A DNA stretch of 27,213 nt from UBA1731 sp964567665 (GTDB taxonomy: Bacteria > Verrucomicrobiota > Kiritimatiellia > RFP12 > UBA1067): NCBI GenBank assembly GCA_964567665.1, contig CAZMNN010000034.1:1-27213 (forward strand), read 5' to 3'. A program made the translations under genes and the position numbers. How positions within the stretch are numbered: position 1 is the first letter of the stretch; every line of letters begins with the position of its first letter. The notes beneath the pieces were generated by a model, which made no database searches, was not told where the DNA came from, and was given only the letters and a program-made list of their open reading frames with translations. Positions 1-7,959 of this stretch are shown here, piece by piece.

Positions 1-716
1 ACGGAGTCTTCTCCGCAAAGGGACGGTGCATTGGCGAGGCATACGCATGGATTCGCAGGGATGGCTACTACGAGACCAAGATAGCGCCGACATTCCGAAA
101 GTTCTCCTATGAGGACGCGAAGCGAACGCGCAGATGGTCTAACGGAACGGTTGAGACGGTTGCTACCCTCAAGAAAAAGCGAAATCCCGTCACTCTTGCC
201 TTTCATTATTGTGAATACAGAAAATTTCCTGCAACGAACAAAGTCGTCAAACTGGATTTGGAAACGCTCGAATGGTGTCCGCCATACGGCAATGGGCGGC
301 ACGATGATGTCCACATGGTGTTTGATGCGGTGCGCAATCCAAAAAACTGGTACGACTTCCACGAACATCTGTCGATTGCCTTTCCGAATTGCCGTGACGG
401 TTTTTATTTTCGCAAGGTAGATAAAGAGAGTGCGTTCAAGTATTGTTATTATGTTGAGACAAATTCAGTTTTCATGAAATCGTATGATTTACGTCATGCC
501 CGAACGGAGACTTCCGTAACGAATCGAGTTGAGTTTCCAAAAGATTCGTATCTTGTCTATCGTGTGCGGACGCAGACAAATTCTCTTGGACAGATTACTC
601 ACGCACACTATGGTAGGATTGGCGAGAAAACAAGCCAGTTAATTGGGCTTCGTATGCGATCCTGGTTCAATCCTGTCGACAACGATGTGAACCTTGAGGA
701 TGCGCGGGAATGGTAG
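1..716 (+). CDS. 3' part of an unrecognised protein gene (5' end outside window)
   Basis: The frame whose first full codon is at position 3 stays open from the window edge to the TAG at 714-716, giving at least 237 residues, so the gene starts upstream of the window. Internal TTG or ATG codons are not needed as starts. The visible part is hydrophilic, with no signal peptide or membrane segment. It is rich in aromatic and charged residues (for example 'NPKNWYDFHEHLSIAFPNC' near the middle) and looks like a folded cytoplasmic or periplasmic domain. I recognise no catalytic motif or family. Downstream it is followed by gene debris, so it may itself belong to a decaying or laterally acquired segment. 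Reading-frame continuity makes a real gene likely; its function is unknown. Confidence 0.6.
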   Translation, partial: GVFSAKGRCIGEAYAWIRRDGYYETKIAPTFRKFSYEDAKRTRRWSNGTVETVATLKKKRNPVTLAFHYCEYRKFPATNKVVKLDLETLEWCPPYGNGRHDDVHMVFDAVRNPKNWYDFHEHLSIAFPNCRDGFYFRKVDKESAFKYCYYVETNSVFMKSYDLRHARTETSVTNRVEFPKDSYLVYRVRTQTNSLGQITHAHYGRIGEKTSQLIGLRMRSWFNPVDNDVNLEDAREW

Positions 717-741
717 GCTGGCTCATGTCATGCATGGAAGA

Positions 742-750
742 TGGTATAAT
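742..750 (+). promoter_or_regulatory. extended -10 promoter element TGGTATAAT
   Basis: A perfect TATAAT (745-750) is preceded by TGG, the extended -10 form. No convincing -35 lies 16-18 bp upstream. The flank 'GAAGATGGTATAAT' recurs exactly upstream of the GH106 gene at 7879-7892. It lies 30 bp before the ATG at 781, which opens only a short broken frame, so it looks like a promoter left behind after its gene decayed. Confidence 0.5.
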
Positions 751-780
751 GGCGGCGTTCTGCGAAAGAAGATTTCTGCT

Positions 781-1088
781 ATGTCGACGAAGAAGGAAAA
801 GAAGACAGTTGTCGGCACGTGCCGGATCGAGAACCATGCGTGGGTGGTGGCTTTGTGTCTGATTGCCGTGCAATGTCCAATCCATTTTGGGACGGAACCT
901 TGCGTAGCTACACGGGGCGAGATAAGCCCATGTCAGACTTCTTCACACGTTTCCTGAAAACCGTCGAACCGTTCATTGAAGCGACCGAGATGCTTGTCGT
1001 GCCATTTCTTATGAAATATGAATCTGCAAGAATTGGTGATTTTCATCCCGATCGACGACAACGAGGTGACGAACCTGCGATGGCGTGA
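781..1088 (+). pseudogene. broken gene debris, short overlapping frames
   Basis: An ATG at 781, 30 bp downstream of a good -10 element, starts a 58-residue frame (begins MSTKKEKKTVVGTCRIENHA) that stops at 957. A second frame from 819 to 1088 (89 codons) and a third from 1018 each contain protein-like stretches, such as 'LVIFIPIDDNEVTNL' in the third. None runs long, and the protein-like segments change frame, as expected for a decayed gene. The segment 'GGGFVSDCRA' in the 819 frame faintly recalls the RGGSW...CR region of formylglycine-generating-enzyme-like proteins, and a clearer fragment of that family follows at 1179. A small real gene at 781-957 cannot be excluded. Function unknown. Confidence 0.35.
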
Positions 1089-1178
1089 AGGTTGTGGACG
1101 ACCGGTTCCGCGACACCGACCTGATGAACATGGCCAATTCGGAGAGTAGTGATTAAAGGTTGGCAAGGACTGAAATAG

Positions 1179-1307
1179 GAAAACGGCTGGGGCATCTACG
1201 ATATGCAGGGGAATGTTTACGAGTATGTGAAAGACACTTTCACGGACAGCCAGAAGCGCCTTGAGGAAAGTGCCGTCGATTTCAGAACCGTGATTGTCCC
1301 GCGTTAA
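1179..1307 (+). pseudogene. fragment of an FGE/SUMF1-type (formylglycine-generating-enzyme-like) protein
   Basis: The frame 1179-1307 encodes 42 residues beginning ENGWGIYDMQGNVYEYVKDT and ending at TAA. The pattern 'NGWG-(L/I)-YDM-x-GNV-(W/Y)-E-(W/Y)' is the hallmark of the FGE-sulfatase (SUMF1) fold. Members activate sulfatases by converting Cys or Ser to formylglycine, and many bacterial relatives have other roles. A TAG lies immediately upstream in the same frame and no start codon serves this fragment. The usual downstream RGGSW...CR...R core is absent, because the frame closes 30 residues after the motif. The assignment to the fold is fairly firm from the motif; that this is a dead fragment is inferred from the stops and missing parts. 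Confidence 0.55.
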
Positions 1308-1329
1308 GACACTTTAAGGAGAAAACACG

Positions 1330-1482
1330 ATGTCCCTCAAAATCTACTGGAGTGACAGGCTGGAGTCGTTGGCCGAAAAGCTGTTTACGGACTGGGAGCA
1401 ACGTCCGTTCGCCGACCCGTTCGCCCGGACGTGCATTGTCGTAGGCGACATGGCGACGCGAAACTGGCTTCGGGACAAGTAG
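1330..1482 (+). pseudogene. truncated N-terminal stub of a RecC-type exodeoxyribonuclease V gamma subunit
   Basis: A good ribosome binding site (AAGGAG at 1316-1321) precedes ATG 1330 and a 50-codon frame ending in TAG at 1480-1482. The product begins MSLKIYWSDRLESLAEKLF and continues through 'FADPFARTCIVVGDMATRNWL'. This follows the N-terminal layout of RecC proteins: a short beta strand, 'Y-x-S-(N/D)-R-L-E-x-L', a segment ending 'DPF', then a hydrophobic strand and 'G-M-x-x-W-L'. Intact RecC is over 1000 residues and works with RecB and RecD in double-strand-break repair and destruction of foreign DNA; here about 95% is missing. The stop sits inside a 10-bp inverted repeat, consistent with a rearrangement at this point. 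The family call is by remembered pattern, not by alignment. Confidence 0.5.
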
Positions 1483-1560
1483 ATGCGACTATGGTAGTAG
1501 CATCTACTTTGACATGTGACACATTTCCGCCATTTGCCTTGCTTTGGCGAATGGCGGAAA
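1477..1560. repeat. three consecutive inverted repeats after the RecC-like stub
   Basis: Three hairpin-forming repeats lie end to end. The first has perfect 10-bp arms at 1477-1486 and 1500-1509 (AAGTAGATGC / GCATCTACTT) around a 13-nt loop and contains the stop codon of the RecC-like stub. The second is the compact palindrome ATGTG-A-CACAT at 1514-1524. The third has perfect 11-bp arms at 1524-1534 and 1550-1560 (TTTCCGCCATT / AATGGCGGAAA); it can be extended inward to 15 bp with one G-U pair and a 7-nt loop. None is followed by a long T-run, so classical terminators are not clear. The last hairpin abuts the promoter of the next gene. Confidence 0.6.
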
Positions 1561-1565
1561 ATATT

Positions 1566-1574
1566 TGATATAAT
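1566..1574 (+). promoter_or_regulatory. extended -10 promoter element TGATATAAT for the 1258-aa surface protein gene
   Basis: A perfect TATAAT (1569-1574) is preceded by TGA and lies 49 bp before ATG 1624. The context ATTTGATATAAT is identical to that found in reverse upstream of the other giant surface-protein gene (21684-21692). No consensus -35 is seen; the place where one would lie is inside the 1524-1560 hairpin, so the hairpin could influence initiation. Confidence 0.55.
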
Positions 1575-1623
1575 CACCTCGTTGTTTTCGCGGGTTCTGT
1601 CTTAATGTTCAGCGGAGGTGGCT

Positions 1624-4600
1624 ATGGCAAAACTGAAAGTTGTTTTTTGCGGAGCTATGCTTCTTGCGGCATCGTCGTTGCCGGCGCTTGACGTTTCTGT
1701 CGATGTTGGAGATGTCCGCACGATCACCGGTGATGAAGCGGACGCCATAATCGCATCGGGCGAAGATCTCGCAAAACGCGGTGGCGGGCGTTTTGTCATT
1801 GACAGGCCACTTATCGGATACAAAGGGAACATTTGCGTTGAGGAAGGATATCTGCGCGCCATCGTCCCATCTGCGCTCGGCGATGCGGATGTCGGCACCG
1901 TGACAGTCTCAAGCGGTGCAACATTGGAATTCGGGTCAGATTCTGATGACCTGCTGTTCGGGAATCGTCTTGTCATGGTTTCGGGGCAAGGCGTAAACGG
2001 TGAAGGTGCATTGTGCCATGTGGGGCAGTCGAAGGATCAGTGGCGAGCAGTGTTTGAGCGTGTGACTCTGACGGGCGACACCCGGTTTGGCGGCATCCCC
2101 TATGAAAGCGCAAATGGCAGCCCGGCATTCCGCCGCTGGGACATTCGTGGAAACACGGGCAAGCTTGACATGGGTGGACACAACCTTGAGATCACATGCG
2201 GATTTGGTCTTTGCCGGACGGATATCCTCAATCCAGGAAACATTACGGTGACGAACATTGGCGCACCTGCGACATTATATTTTGAAGGCTCAAACGTAAA
2301 CCTCGGAGGCGGAACGGAGAATGTGCTTACGGTGCGAGAGGGTTCTGCGCTGTCTTCGCAGCGGTTCTCTCCCGCGATTGCATGGAGCGTAGTGCTTGAC
2401 GGAGGCATTCTGCGAGAGCAGAATCCCGCATCAGGCGGTTCTGCCGAGACGGCGGCGGCACGTATCGACGGGTCTGTGCAGATAACCGAAAAGGGGGTGC
2501 GAATCAATGGAGGCGTTGGCAGAAGCTGGTCATTCGGAGGCGTAGTGGATGTGCACGGGCCGGTAAGGACGGATTCTGCAGGGACAAGGCTGCATGTCAT
2601 CCAGTCAGAGAACGATCCGACTGGCTGTCGCATGGCGGTGGCGGACGCACTTTTCTCTAACACCACGAGCAAGTCGCTTTCGATTCTTCTTACGCCTCTT
2701 GTCGGCGACCGGTTGACGCCCGCCATATCGGGCGCAGACTGGAACGGAGGCTGGCATTGTCTTATGGTTGACGGGAATGGTGCGATAGCACTGACCGGAA
2801 GCCAAACGGATGCGAAATACTACCAGCGTGAAGGCTATGTGAAGATTACGGGTGCGGCTAAGAGCCATACATTTTCTGATCTGCTTGTGACTGGCGACTC
2901 CATGTTGGATTTGTCGTCTGCCGGACAGGTTGACGTCGGCACCAACAGGTTCGATGTTGGGGCGGCCTACCCTGCAATTGCAAAGGTGAGAATTGCGGAT
3001 ACGCTTGTCACCACGAACTGGCCGGCAAGTAAGTTCGACAAGAACGATGGCGCAATTCGCATCGGTCTTGCGAGGGACGCAACGAAGGACAATGTATCGG
3101 TCCCGGCATGGGGTAACAGCCGCGGAATCCTTGAGATCGGTGATGGCGCCTGCGTTACCGGCCTTCTGCACGTCGGCGTTGTGGACAACCCGAATAATGT
3201 GAAGAAGACAAACCATGGTTCTGTGATCCAGCGCGGCGGCAATCTGACGCTTTTCTCTACGGCACAGTACGCATACAACTTCATCGGGTATGGTGGCAGC
3301 GGATACATGGAGACATCTGATGGAGAGCTGATGCTGCTCGGACATTTCCATCCTGCGGCCGGAAAGTACGGGCGGGGAGTATGGTACGTGAAGGGCGGCA
3401 CCGTGACATCTATGAACGCACCGCCGATCTTTGGGCAGTACTCGCGGGGCGATGCAGGCTCGAAAGGCGTGTTCTACCAGACCGGCGGCAGATTTGAGAG
3501 TCCGCATGGCATTGTCTCAGGCAAGACGCTGTACGATTCAGGCAACGCGGCGAATGAAGATGTCTTGACTTTTGCGGGCGGCGTTACCGTATTGGATAAC
3601 GGCATAGACCTCGCCGGCGCACCGAACGCGAAGACAATCCTAAACCTGAAAAGCGGAGGGTCGATAGAGACATATTGGATACAGCTTGTGACCAATGAAC
3701 AGCAGACGATAGTCGGCAAAGGGGCGGACAAGACGATCGCCGGAAGCCGGGCCTGGATCAATCTGGATGGCGGTGTTCTCAAGTATCGCCACGGAAACAA
3801 GAACACAGGGTATGCGGCCTACAAGGCAGAGAGCTTCTTCTATGGAGATCCTGAACGGCTTACGGTGACAGCATACGCCGGGGGCGCAAAATTCGATACG
3901 GCGGGCTTCAACGTCAACCTTGACCACTCGATCGCTGCACCTGTTGGGCGAGGTCTGTCATCTCTCTCGTTCAGGGATGGAGAGGCTTATGCGGACGGCA
4001 CATGGGTGGGCGCACCGATGGTGGAGATTGAGGGCGACGGTTCAGGGGCTTCAGCCGTTGCGGAGTTTGATTCCGTGAACAATCGTGTCACAGGTCTGGT
4101 CGTAACGTCGCCGGGGTGCGGTTATACCGCACTCACAGCGCGACTTACCCGTGGCGGCTACACCAATGAAGTGCCGCTCGCCGTCACGCTGACGGACGAG
4201 AATCAGGCATCCGGCGGATTGACGAAGATCGGCGATGGGACGCTATCCATGAATGCGCCCAACACCTACGGCGGCGCAACGCGAGTTGAGGGTGGAACTT
4301 TGAAGGTTGCGCATGAAAATGCGATTCCAGCCGGATCGCAGATTGAGATTGCAGGCGGCGAAATTGATTTCGGCGGGTTTGCTCGCGACTTTGGTGCGGT
4401 GTCTGCAACGTCTGGCGCAATTCGGAATGTGTCCGGCACGATGGCATCGCTCGTAAAGACTGGCAGCGGTACTTTCTTCCTTGATGCGCCCGTATCTGCG
4501 ACAGGTCTGGTAGATGTGCGGTGCGGTACGCTTCGGCTTCCTGCAAGCCGTCCTGGTTTTGTGTGGGGGTCTCGCGTATATGCCGCCGATGAGGCTCTGA

Positions 4601-5400
4601 CGGAATACAGCGGCAGGACGGCACTGACGAACGGCGGGTATGACCTTGAGCCGTCATTGGCATACGATAGCTGCAAGGACGACGGATACTTCCAGCCGCG
4701 CCACTATGTGTCGTACTCCGGCTACATATGGAACAACGGGACGTCAAACTGCACTTGGACGTTTGCTTTTGCGTTTGACGATGAACTGAACCTGTATGTC
4801 GACGGCAACGCCCTTGTCAAGGAAGGGTCAGTCGCGTGGGGCCAACTGCGTCGTGCGTCCGTCACCCTTACGCCAGGGCCACATATGTTGCTGATTCAGC
4901 TCTACAATGGTGCCGGCATCGGTGGAGCAACGCGAGCCGATGTAGTGGGAATCTCCTACGATCCGCTTGGACGGAACAGCGAGAATGCGAACGACTATGT
5001 GCCGCTGAAAGATCCAGGAGACGGATCTCTTGTCACCGTAATGCCGTACAATGAGTTGACCCTGCCGACGCTTGAAGCGTTACGGCTTGCGGATGGCACA
5101 ACGCTTGACCTGATGGGCGGCATCTACACGCTGACTGGTGATATGCGCCTTGCTGCGAGTGCGTCAGAACCTGTCCGAATAGAGGGGCGTCTTGTTTTTG
5201 GGGATGGTTCCAGCGTGACGATTGAGGATCTGGATGGACTGGACCGCGACATAGGGAGGTATGTGTTGGCAACGGCAACGGATGGCTTTGGCGGAGATTT
5301 GCCTGCCATTGCGGACGACCCCTGGCGCTTGCGGCGCATGGATGACGGAAAGGTGCTCGTCCTGCAGGCACGTCGCGGCATGGTTGTAACCATCAGGTAG
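1624..5400 (+). CDS. large secreted beta-repeat surface protein (autotransporter-associated repeats, PA14-like region)
   Basis: This encodes 1258 residues. ATG 1624 is chosen over the in-frame GTG at 1618 because GGAGG (1614-1618) sits 5 nt upstream of it. The protein begins with a signal peptide (residues 1-21, MAKLKVVFCGAMLLAASSLPA). The body is Gly/Thr/Val-rich beta-strand repeat, clearest at about 863-970, where 'LTKIGDGTLSM', 'YGGATRVEGGTLKV' and 'LVKTGSGTFFLDAP' match the autotransporter-associated beta-strand repeat (PATR) pattern. Residues about 1000-1120 resemble a PA14-type carbohydrate-binding beta-sandwich ('FAFDDELNLYVDGN'). No C-terminal outer-membrane beta-barrel is visible. 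Instead it ends with a short module closing in 'RRGMVVTIR', matched in the 1205-aa protein at 18046-21663. A glycosidase gene follows after 51 bp, suggesting co-transcription and a role in binding or organising glycan at the cell surface. The role is inferred. Confidence 0.8.
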   Translation: MAKLKVVFCGAMLLAASSLPALDVSVDVGDVRTITGDEADAIIASGEDLAKRGGGRFVIDRPLIGYKGNICVEEGYLRAIVPSALGDADVGTVTVSSGATLEFGSDSDDLLFGNRLVMVSGQGVNGEGALCHVGQSKDQWRAVFERVTLTGDTRFGGIPYESANGSPAFRRWDIRGNTGKLDMGGHNLEITCGFGLCRTDILNPGNITVTNIGAPATLYFEGSNVNLGGGTENVLTVREGSALSSQRFSPAIAWSVVLDGGILREQNPASGGSAETAAARIDGSVQITEKGVRINGGVGRSWSFGGVVDVHGPVRTDSAGTRLHVIQSENDPTGCRMAVADALFSNTTSKSLSILLTPLVGDRLTPAISGADWNGGWHCLMVDGNGAIALTGSQTDAKYYQREGYVKITGAAKSHTFSDLLVTGDSMLDLSSAGQVDVGTNRFDVGAAYPAIAKVRIADTLVTTNWPASKFDKNDGAIRIGLARDATKDNVSVPAWGNSRGILEIGDGACVTGLLHVGVVDNPNNVKKTNHGSVIQRGGNLTLFSTAQYAYNFIGYGGSGYMETSDGELMLLGHFHPAAGKYGRGVWYVKGGTVTSMNAPPIFGQYSRGDAGSKGVFYQTGGRFESPHGIVSGKTLYDSGNAANEDVLTFAGGVTVLDNGIDLAGAPNAKTILNLKSGGSIETYWIQLVTNEQQTIVGKGADKTIAGSRAWINLDGGVLKYRHGNKNTGYAAYKAESFFYGDPERLTVTAYAGGAKFDTAGFNVNLDHSIAAPVGRGLSSLSFRDGEAYADGTWVGAPMVEIEGDGSGASAVAEFDSVNNRVTGLVVTSPGCGYTALTARLTRGGYTNEVPLAVTLTDENQASGGLTKIGDGTLSMNAPNTYGGATRVEGGTLKVAHENAIPAGSQIEIAGGEIDFGGFARDFGAVSATSGAIRNVSGTMASLVKTGSGTFFLDAPVSATGLVDVRCGTLRLPASRPGFVWGSRVYAADEALTEYSGRTALTNGGYDLEPSLAYDSCKDDGYFQPRHYVSYSGYIWNNGTSNCTWTFAFAFDDELNLYVDGNALVKEGSVAWGQLRRASVTLTPGPHMLLIQLYNGAGIGGATRADVVGISYDPLGRNSENANDYVPLKDPGDGSLVTVMPYNELTLPTLEALRLADGTTLDLMGGIYTLTGDMRLAASASEPVRIEGRLVFGDGSSVTIEDLDGLDRDIGRYVLATATDGFGGDLPAIADDPWRLRRMDDGKVLVLQARRGMVVTIR

Positions 5401-5451
5401 CGGTGATGTCCATCCGGGGATTGTCGTCCGTAAAACGCAAAGGAGGTTGAC

Positions 5452-7827
5452 GTGAAGAACATAAAAGGTGCCGTTGTGTGTGCGTGTGTTGCGCTTCTTT
5501 CGGTTGTGCGCGCTGACTTGGTGAGGCTCGCGCCAATGGGGCGGATACTCGTTCCTGAAGCGGAAGTGAGAATAGTGCCGACAGTGTTCTATCCAGGCTG
5601 GATTTCGCGGACGCCATATGGCGGTTATCGCCCGGAAAGGGACGGATCGCGTCGTTGGCGAATTTCCGAGAGATGGAGCTACGGCAACCATAACAACGGC
5701 ACGAACTTCCTTGGCCGCACGTTTGCGAAGGTCGCAGATGACGGTTCGCTCGATGTCGCGATATCGCTTGAGACTGTTGCTGGCTGCGTTACGCAGATCA
5801 TGTCTGCCGTATGCGCCCGTCTGCCGATCTCACGATATGGTGGAGGAAAGGTTGTGATTGACGGCAAGGACACCCGAACGCTTCCCGTGACATACCGGAA
5901 GGGAAAAATTGGCGTCTTCAGCGAGACTGTTCGCAAGGCGGCCATCTATGACAGGAACGGCAACTGCACACTGACGTTGCGGTTTCCAAAGTCAACAAAG
6001 TGCTACCTTCAGGACAATCGAGAATGGAAAGGTGGCGACAGCGACGTGTTCACCCTGCGCATATTCTTCGACGGCAAGGGGGCCAGCAGGCAACTTGTCC
6101 GCGGAGACGGGTTCGCAATGGATCTCAACATCATGACGCCGGGTGCGGTGGAATATTCCGCTGGCGAGCACGTTATCTCTGAGGGGAAGGACTGGATGCA
6201 CATCAAGGCGGCGAACAATCCCATTCCTGGCTCGGCGCTTGATTTTTCGGGTGTTGTTCCGCATGACGCGCCGGCCGGCAAGTACGGATGGCTTGTCGTG
6301 CGCAACGGACATTTTGAGTTCGAGAACCGCCCCGGCGTCAAGCAGCGTTTCTATGGCGTCAACTTCGTCGGCGATGCGAACTGTCCGCCGGTTGAGGACG
6401 CAGACCGGTATGTAGCCAACCTCGCGAGGATAGGTTACAATGCAGTCCGCTTCCACCACCATGACAACGGACTTGCAGACAGTCGCGGAGAGCTTAAGCC
6501 TGAGGGAATGGCGCGGTTCGACGCCATGGTTGCGGCCTGCATCAAATACGGCATATACATGACGACAGACCTGTACGTATCGCGTCGCGTGGCTTTTCGT
6601 GACATGGGAATTGACAATCCTGGATTTGCGAGCGCGAGGGAGTTCAAAACGCTTGTCGAGACGCACGAGGGCGCATATTCAAACTTCCTCAACTATGCGC
6701 GGAACTTCCTGTCACACGTCAACCCCCACACCGGACGCCGATATGCAGACGAGCCTGCGATGCCGCTCTATTCGCTCGTGAACGAGGGCAACAGCCGCAA
6801 GGAGCTAACCCTTGAGAATGAGCGTGATTTTGCCCGCAGGATGAACGCATGGGTGCGCGGCACGATGAAGAGCCGCATCCTTCTCACCAACATGAACAAC
6901 TACGCCTATCCGGAAGAATTCGACGATGTGCGGGCGAACGAGTATGACTATGCCGACGAGCATTTTTATGTTGACCATCCGCATTTCATAGAGAAGCGTT
7001 GGCAACTGCCGAGCGAACTGCGAAACGTAAATCCGCTCAAGCGCGACCGGCACGGACTTTCCTATGCACTTGCCAACCGCCGTCGCATGGGCAAGGCAAT
7101 CCCGTTTGTCATTACCGAATACAACTACACGAGTCCAGGAGCGTACCGCAGCCTTGGCGGCCTTGATGTCGGTGCATTGGCTTCGCAGACGGATATCGAC
7201 GGGCTTTGGCGTTTTGCGTGGAGCCACGGCATCAAGGGAGTGTACGGGCCAAAGGCGATGACGTACTTCGACATGAGCGGCGATCCGCTTTCCCTTGCAG
7301 GTGAACGGGCTGCGCTCTGCCTGTTCCTGCGCGGTGACCTCAACGCCGGCGATACAGACGCAATTAAGATCGATAGAGCGGATGGTTCGCTCAAGGTCGC
7401 AACTGACCGCACTTGCGGCGGATTCGCTGAGTCTGGATCTTTCCGTGCAGGATGCCTTGAGGTTGGCATAAGGGATGCCCCTGCTACGGTGTGGGCGAGT
7501 TCGCTTGATGCGAAGCCGTTGGTTGCGTCCTCTCGCATCCTGCTTTGCCATCTGACCGATGCGCAGAACTCTGGCGTCGCGTTTGCGGATGCGTCGCGCA
7601 CTGTGCTTCTGCGGTGGGGCGCGATGCCGCACCTGATGCGCAGGGGCAAGGCCGACATCGGCATATCGCTTGCACAAGGCGAGTGGACGGTGTATGCGTT
7701 GGACTGTGCTGGCAACAGACGCTGCGTCGTGCCGAGCGCATGGCGTGGCTCACGGCTTGAGTTCTGCGCGGACGTCTCCATTGATCCTTCCGACGCGACA
7801 ATGAATTACGAACTTATCCGCAGATAG
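5452..7827 (+). CDS. secreted glycoside hydrolase, clan GH-A (GH5-like)
   Basis: The 791-residue product starts at GTG 5452, 5 nt after a strong AAAGGAGGT (5439-5447). Residues 1-21 form a signal peptide. An N-terminal beta-rich region (about 30-270) precedes a (beta/alpha)8-type catalytic region (about 280-620). Seen there are 'FYGVNFVGDANCPP', 'GYNAVRFHHHDN' (FHHHD at 334-338), the acid/base motif 'YSLVNEGN' (N444-E445) and the nucleophile strand 'FVITEYNY' (E556). The NE pair plus a later TE-Y glutamate is the retaining clan GH-A signature. Family GH5 or a near relative is likely, but subfamily and substrate cannot be read from sequence alone. The remaining C-terminal part looks like a beta-sandwich. 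It probably shares a transcript with the surface protein upstream and lies before the rhamnosidase gene, so attack on a complex plant or algal glycan is plausible. Confidence 0.75.
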   Translation: MKNIKGAVVCACVALLSVVRADLVRLAPMGRILVPEAEVRIVPTVFYPGWISRTPYGGYRPERDGSRRWRISERWSYGNHNNGTNFLGRTFAKVADDGSLDVAISLETVAGCVTQIMSAVCARLPISRYGGGKVVIDGKDTRTLPVTYRKGKIGVFSETVRKAAIYDRNGNCTLTLRFPKSTKCYLQDNREWKGGDSDVFTLRIFFDGKGASRQLVRGDGFAMDLNIMTPGAVEYSAGEHVISEGKDWMHIKAANNPIPGSALDFSGVVPHDAPAGKYGWLVVRNGHFEFENRPGVKQRFYGVNFVGDANCPPVEDADRYVANLARIGYNAVRFHHHDNGLADSRGELKPEGMARFDAMVAACIKYGIYMTTDLYVSRRVAFRDMGIDNPGFASAREFKTLVETHEGAYSNFLNYARNFLSHVNPHTGRRYADEPAMPLYSLVNEGNSRKELTLENERDFARRMNAWVRGTMKSRILLTNMNNYAYPEEFDDVRANEYDYADEHFYVDHPHFIEKRWQLPSELRNVNPLKRDRHGLSYALANRRRMGKAIPFVITEYNYTSPGAYRSLGGLDVGALASQTDIDGLWRFAWSHGIKGVYGPKAMTYFDMSGDPLSLAGERAALCLFLRGDLNAGDTDAIKIDRADGSLKVATDRTCGGFAESGSFRAGCLEVGIRDAPATVWASSLDAKPLVASSRILLCHLTDAQNSGVAFADASRTVLLRWGAMPHLMRRGKADIGISLAQGEWTVYALDCAGNRRCVVPSAWRGSRLEFCADVSIDPSDATMNYELIRR

Positions 7828-7883
7828 AACCATGAGTTTCTCCCGGCAGAATGTCGGCAATGCAAAAGCGGGTGACATGAAGA

Positions 7884-7892
7884 TGGTATAAT
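7884..7892 (+). promoter_or_regulatory. extended -10 promoter element TGGTATAAT for the GH106 gene
   Basis: A perfect TATAAT at 7887-7892 preceded by TGG lies in the 132-bp gap between the two glycosidase genes, 67 bp before ATG 7960. The string GAAGATGGTATAAT is shared with the element at 742-750. No consensus -35 is visible. This suggests the rhamnosidase gene has its own promoter rather than depending only on read-through. Confidence 0.6.
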
Positions 7893-7959
7893 TGCGCCAT
7901 TTTGAGAATGGCTTGACTGTGTTCATGGGCATGAGCCAAATCATAAACGGAGAGAGAAC

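Noticed and set aside
1524..1560. Hairpin as a Rho-independent terminator
   Set aside because: Arms are strong but followed by AATATTTG rather than a T-run, and it directly abuts the next promoter; kept as an inverted repeat only.
2605..3507. 300-codon - strand frame opposite the 1258-aa protein
   Set aside because: Cys/Arg-rich antisense frame without ribosome binding site; the + strand gene has a signal peptide, Shine-Dalgarno and repeat motifs.
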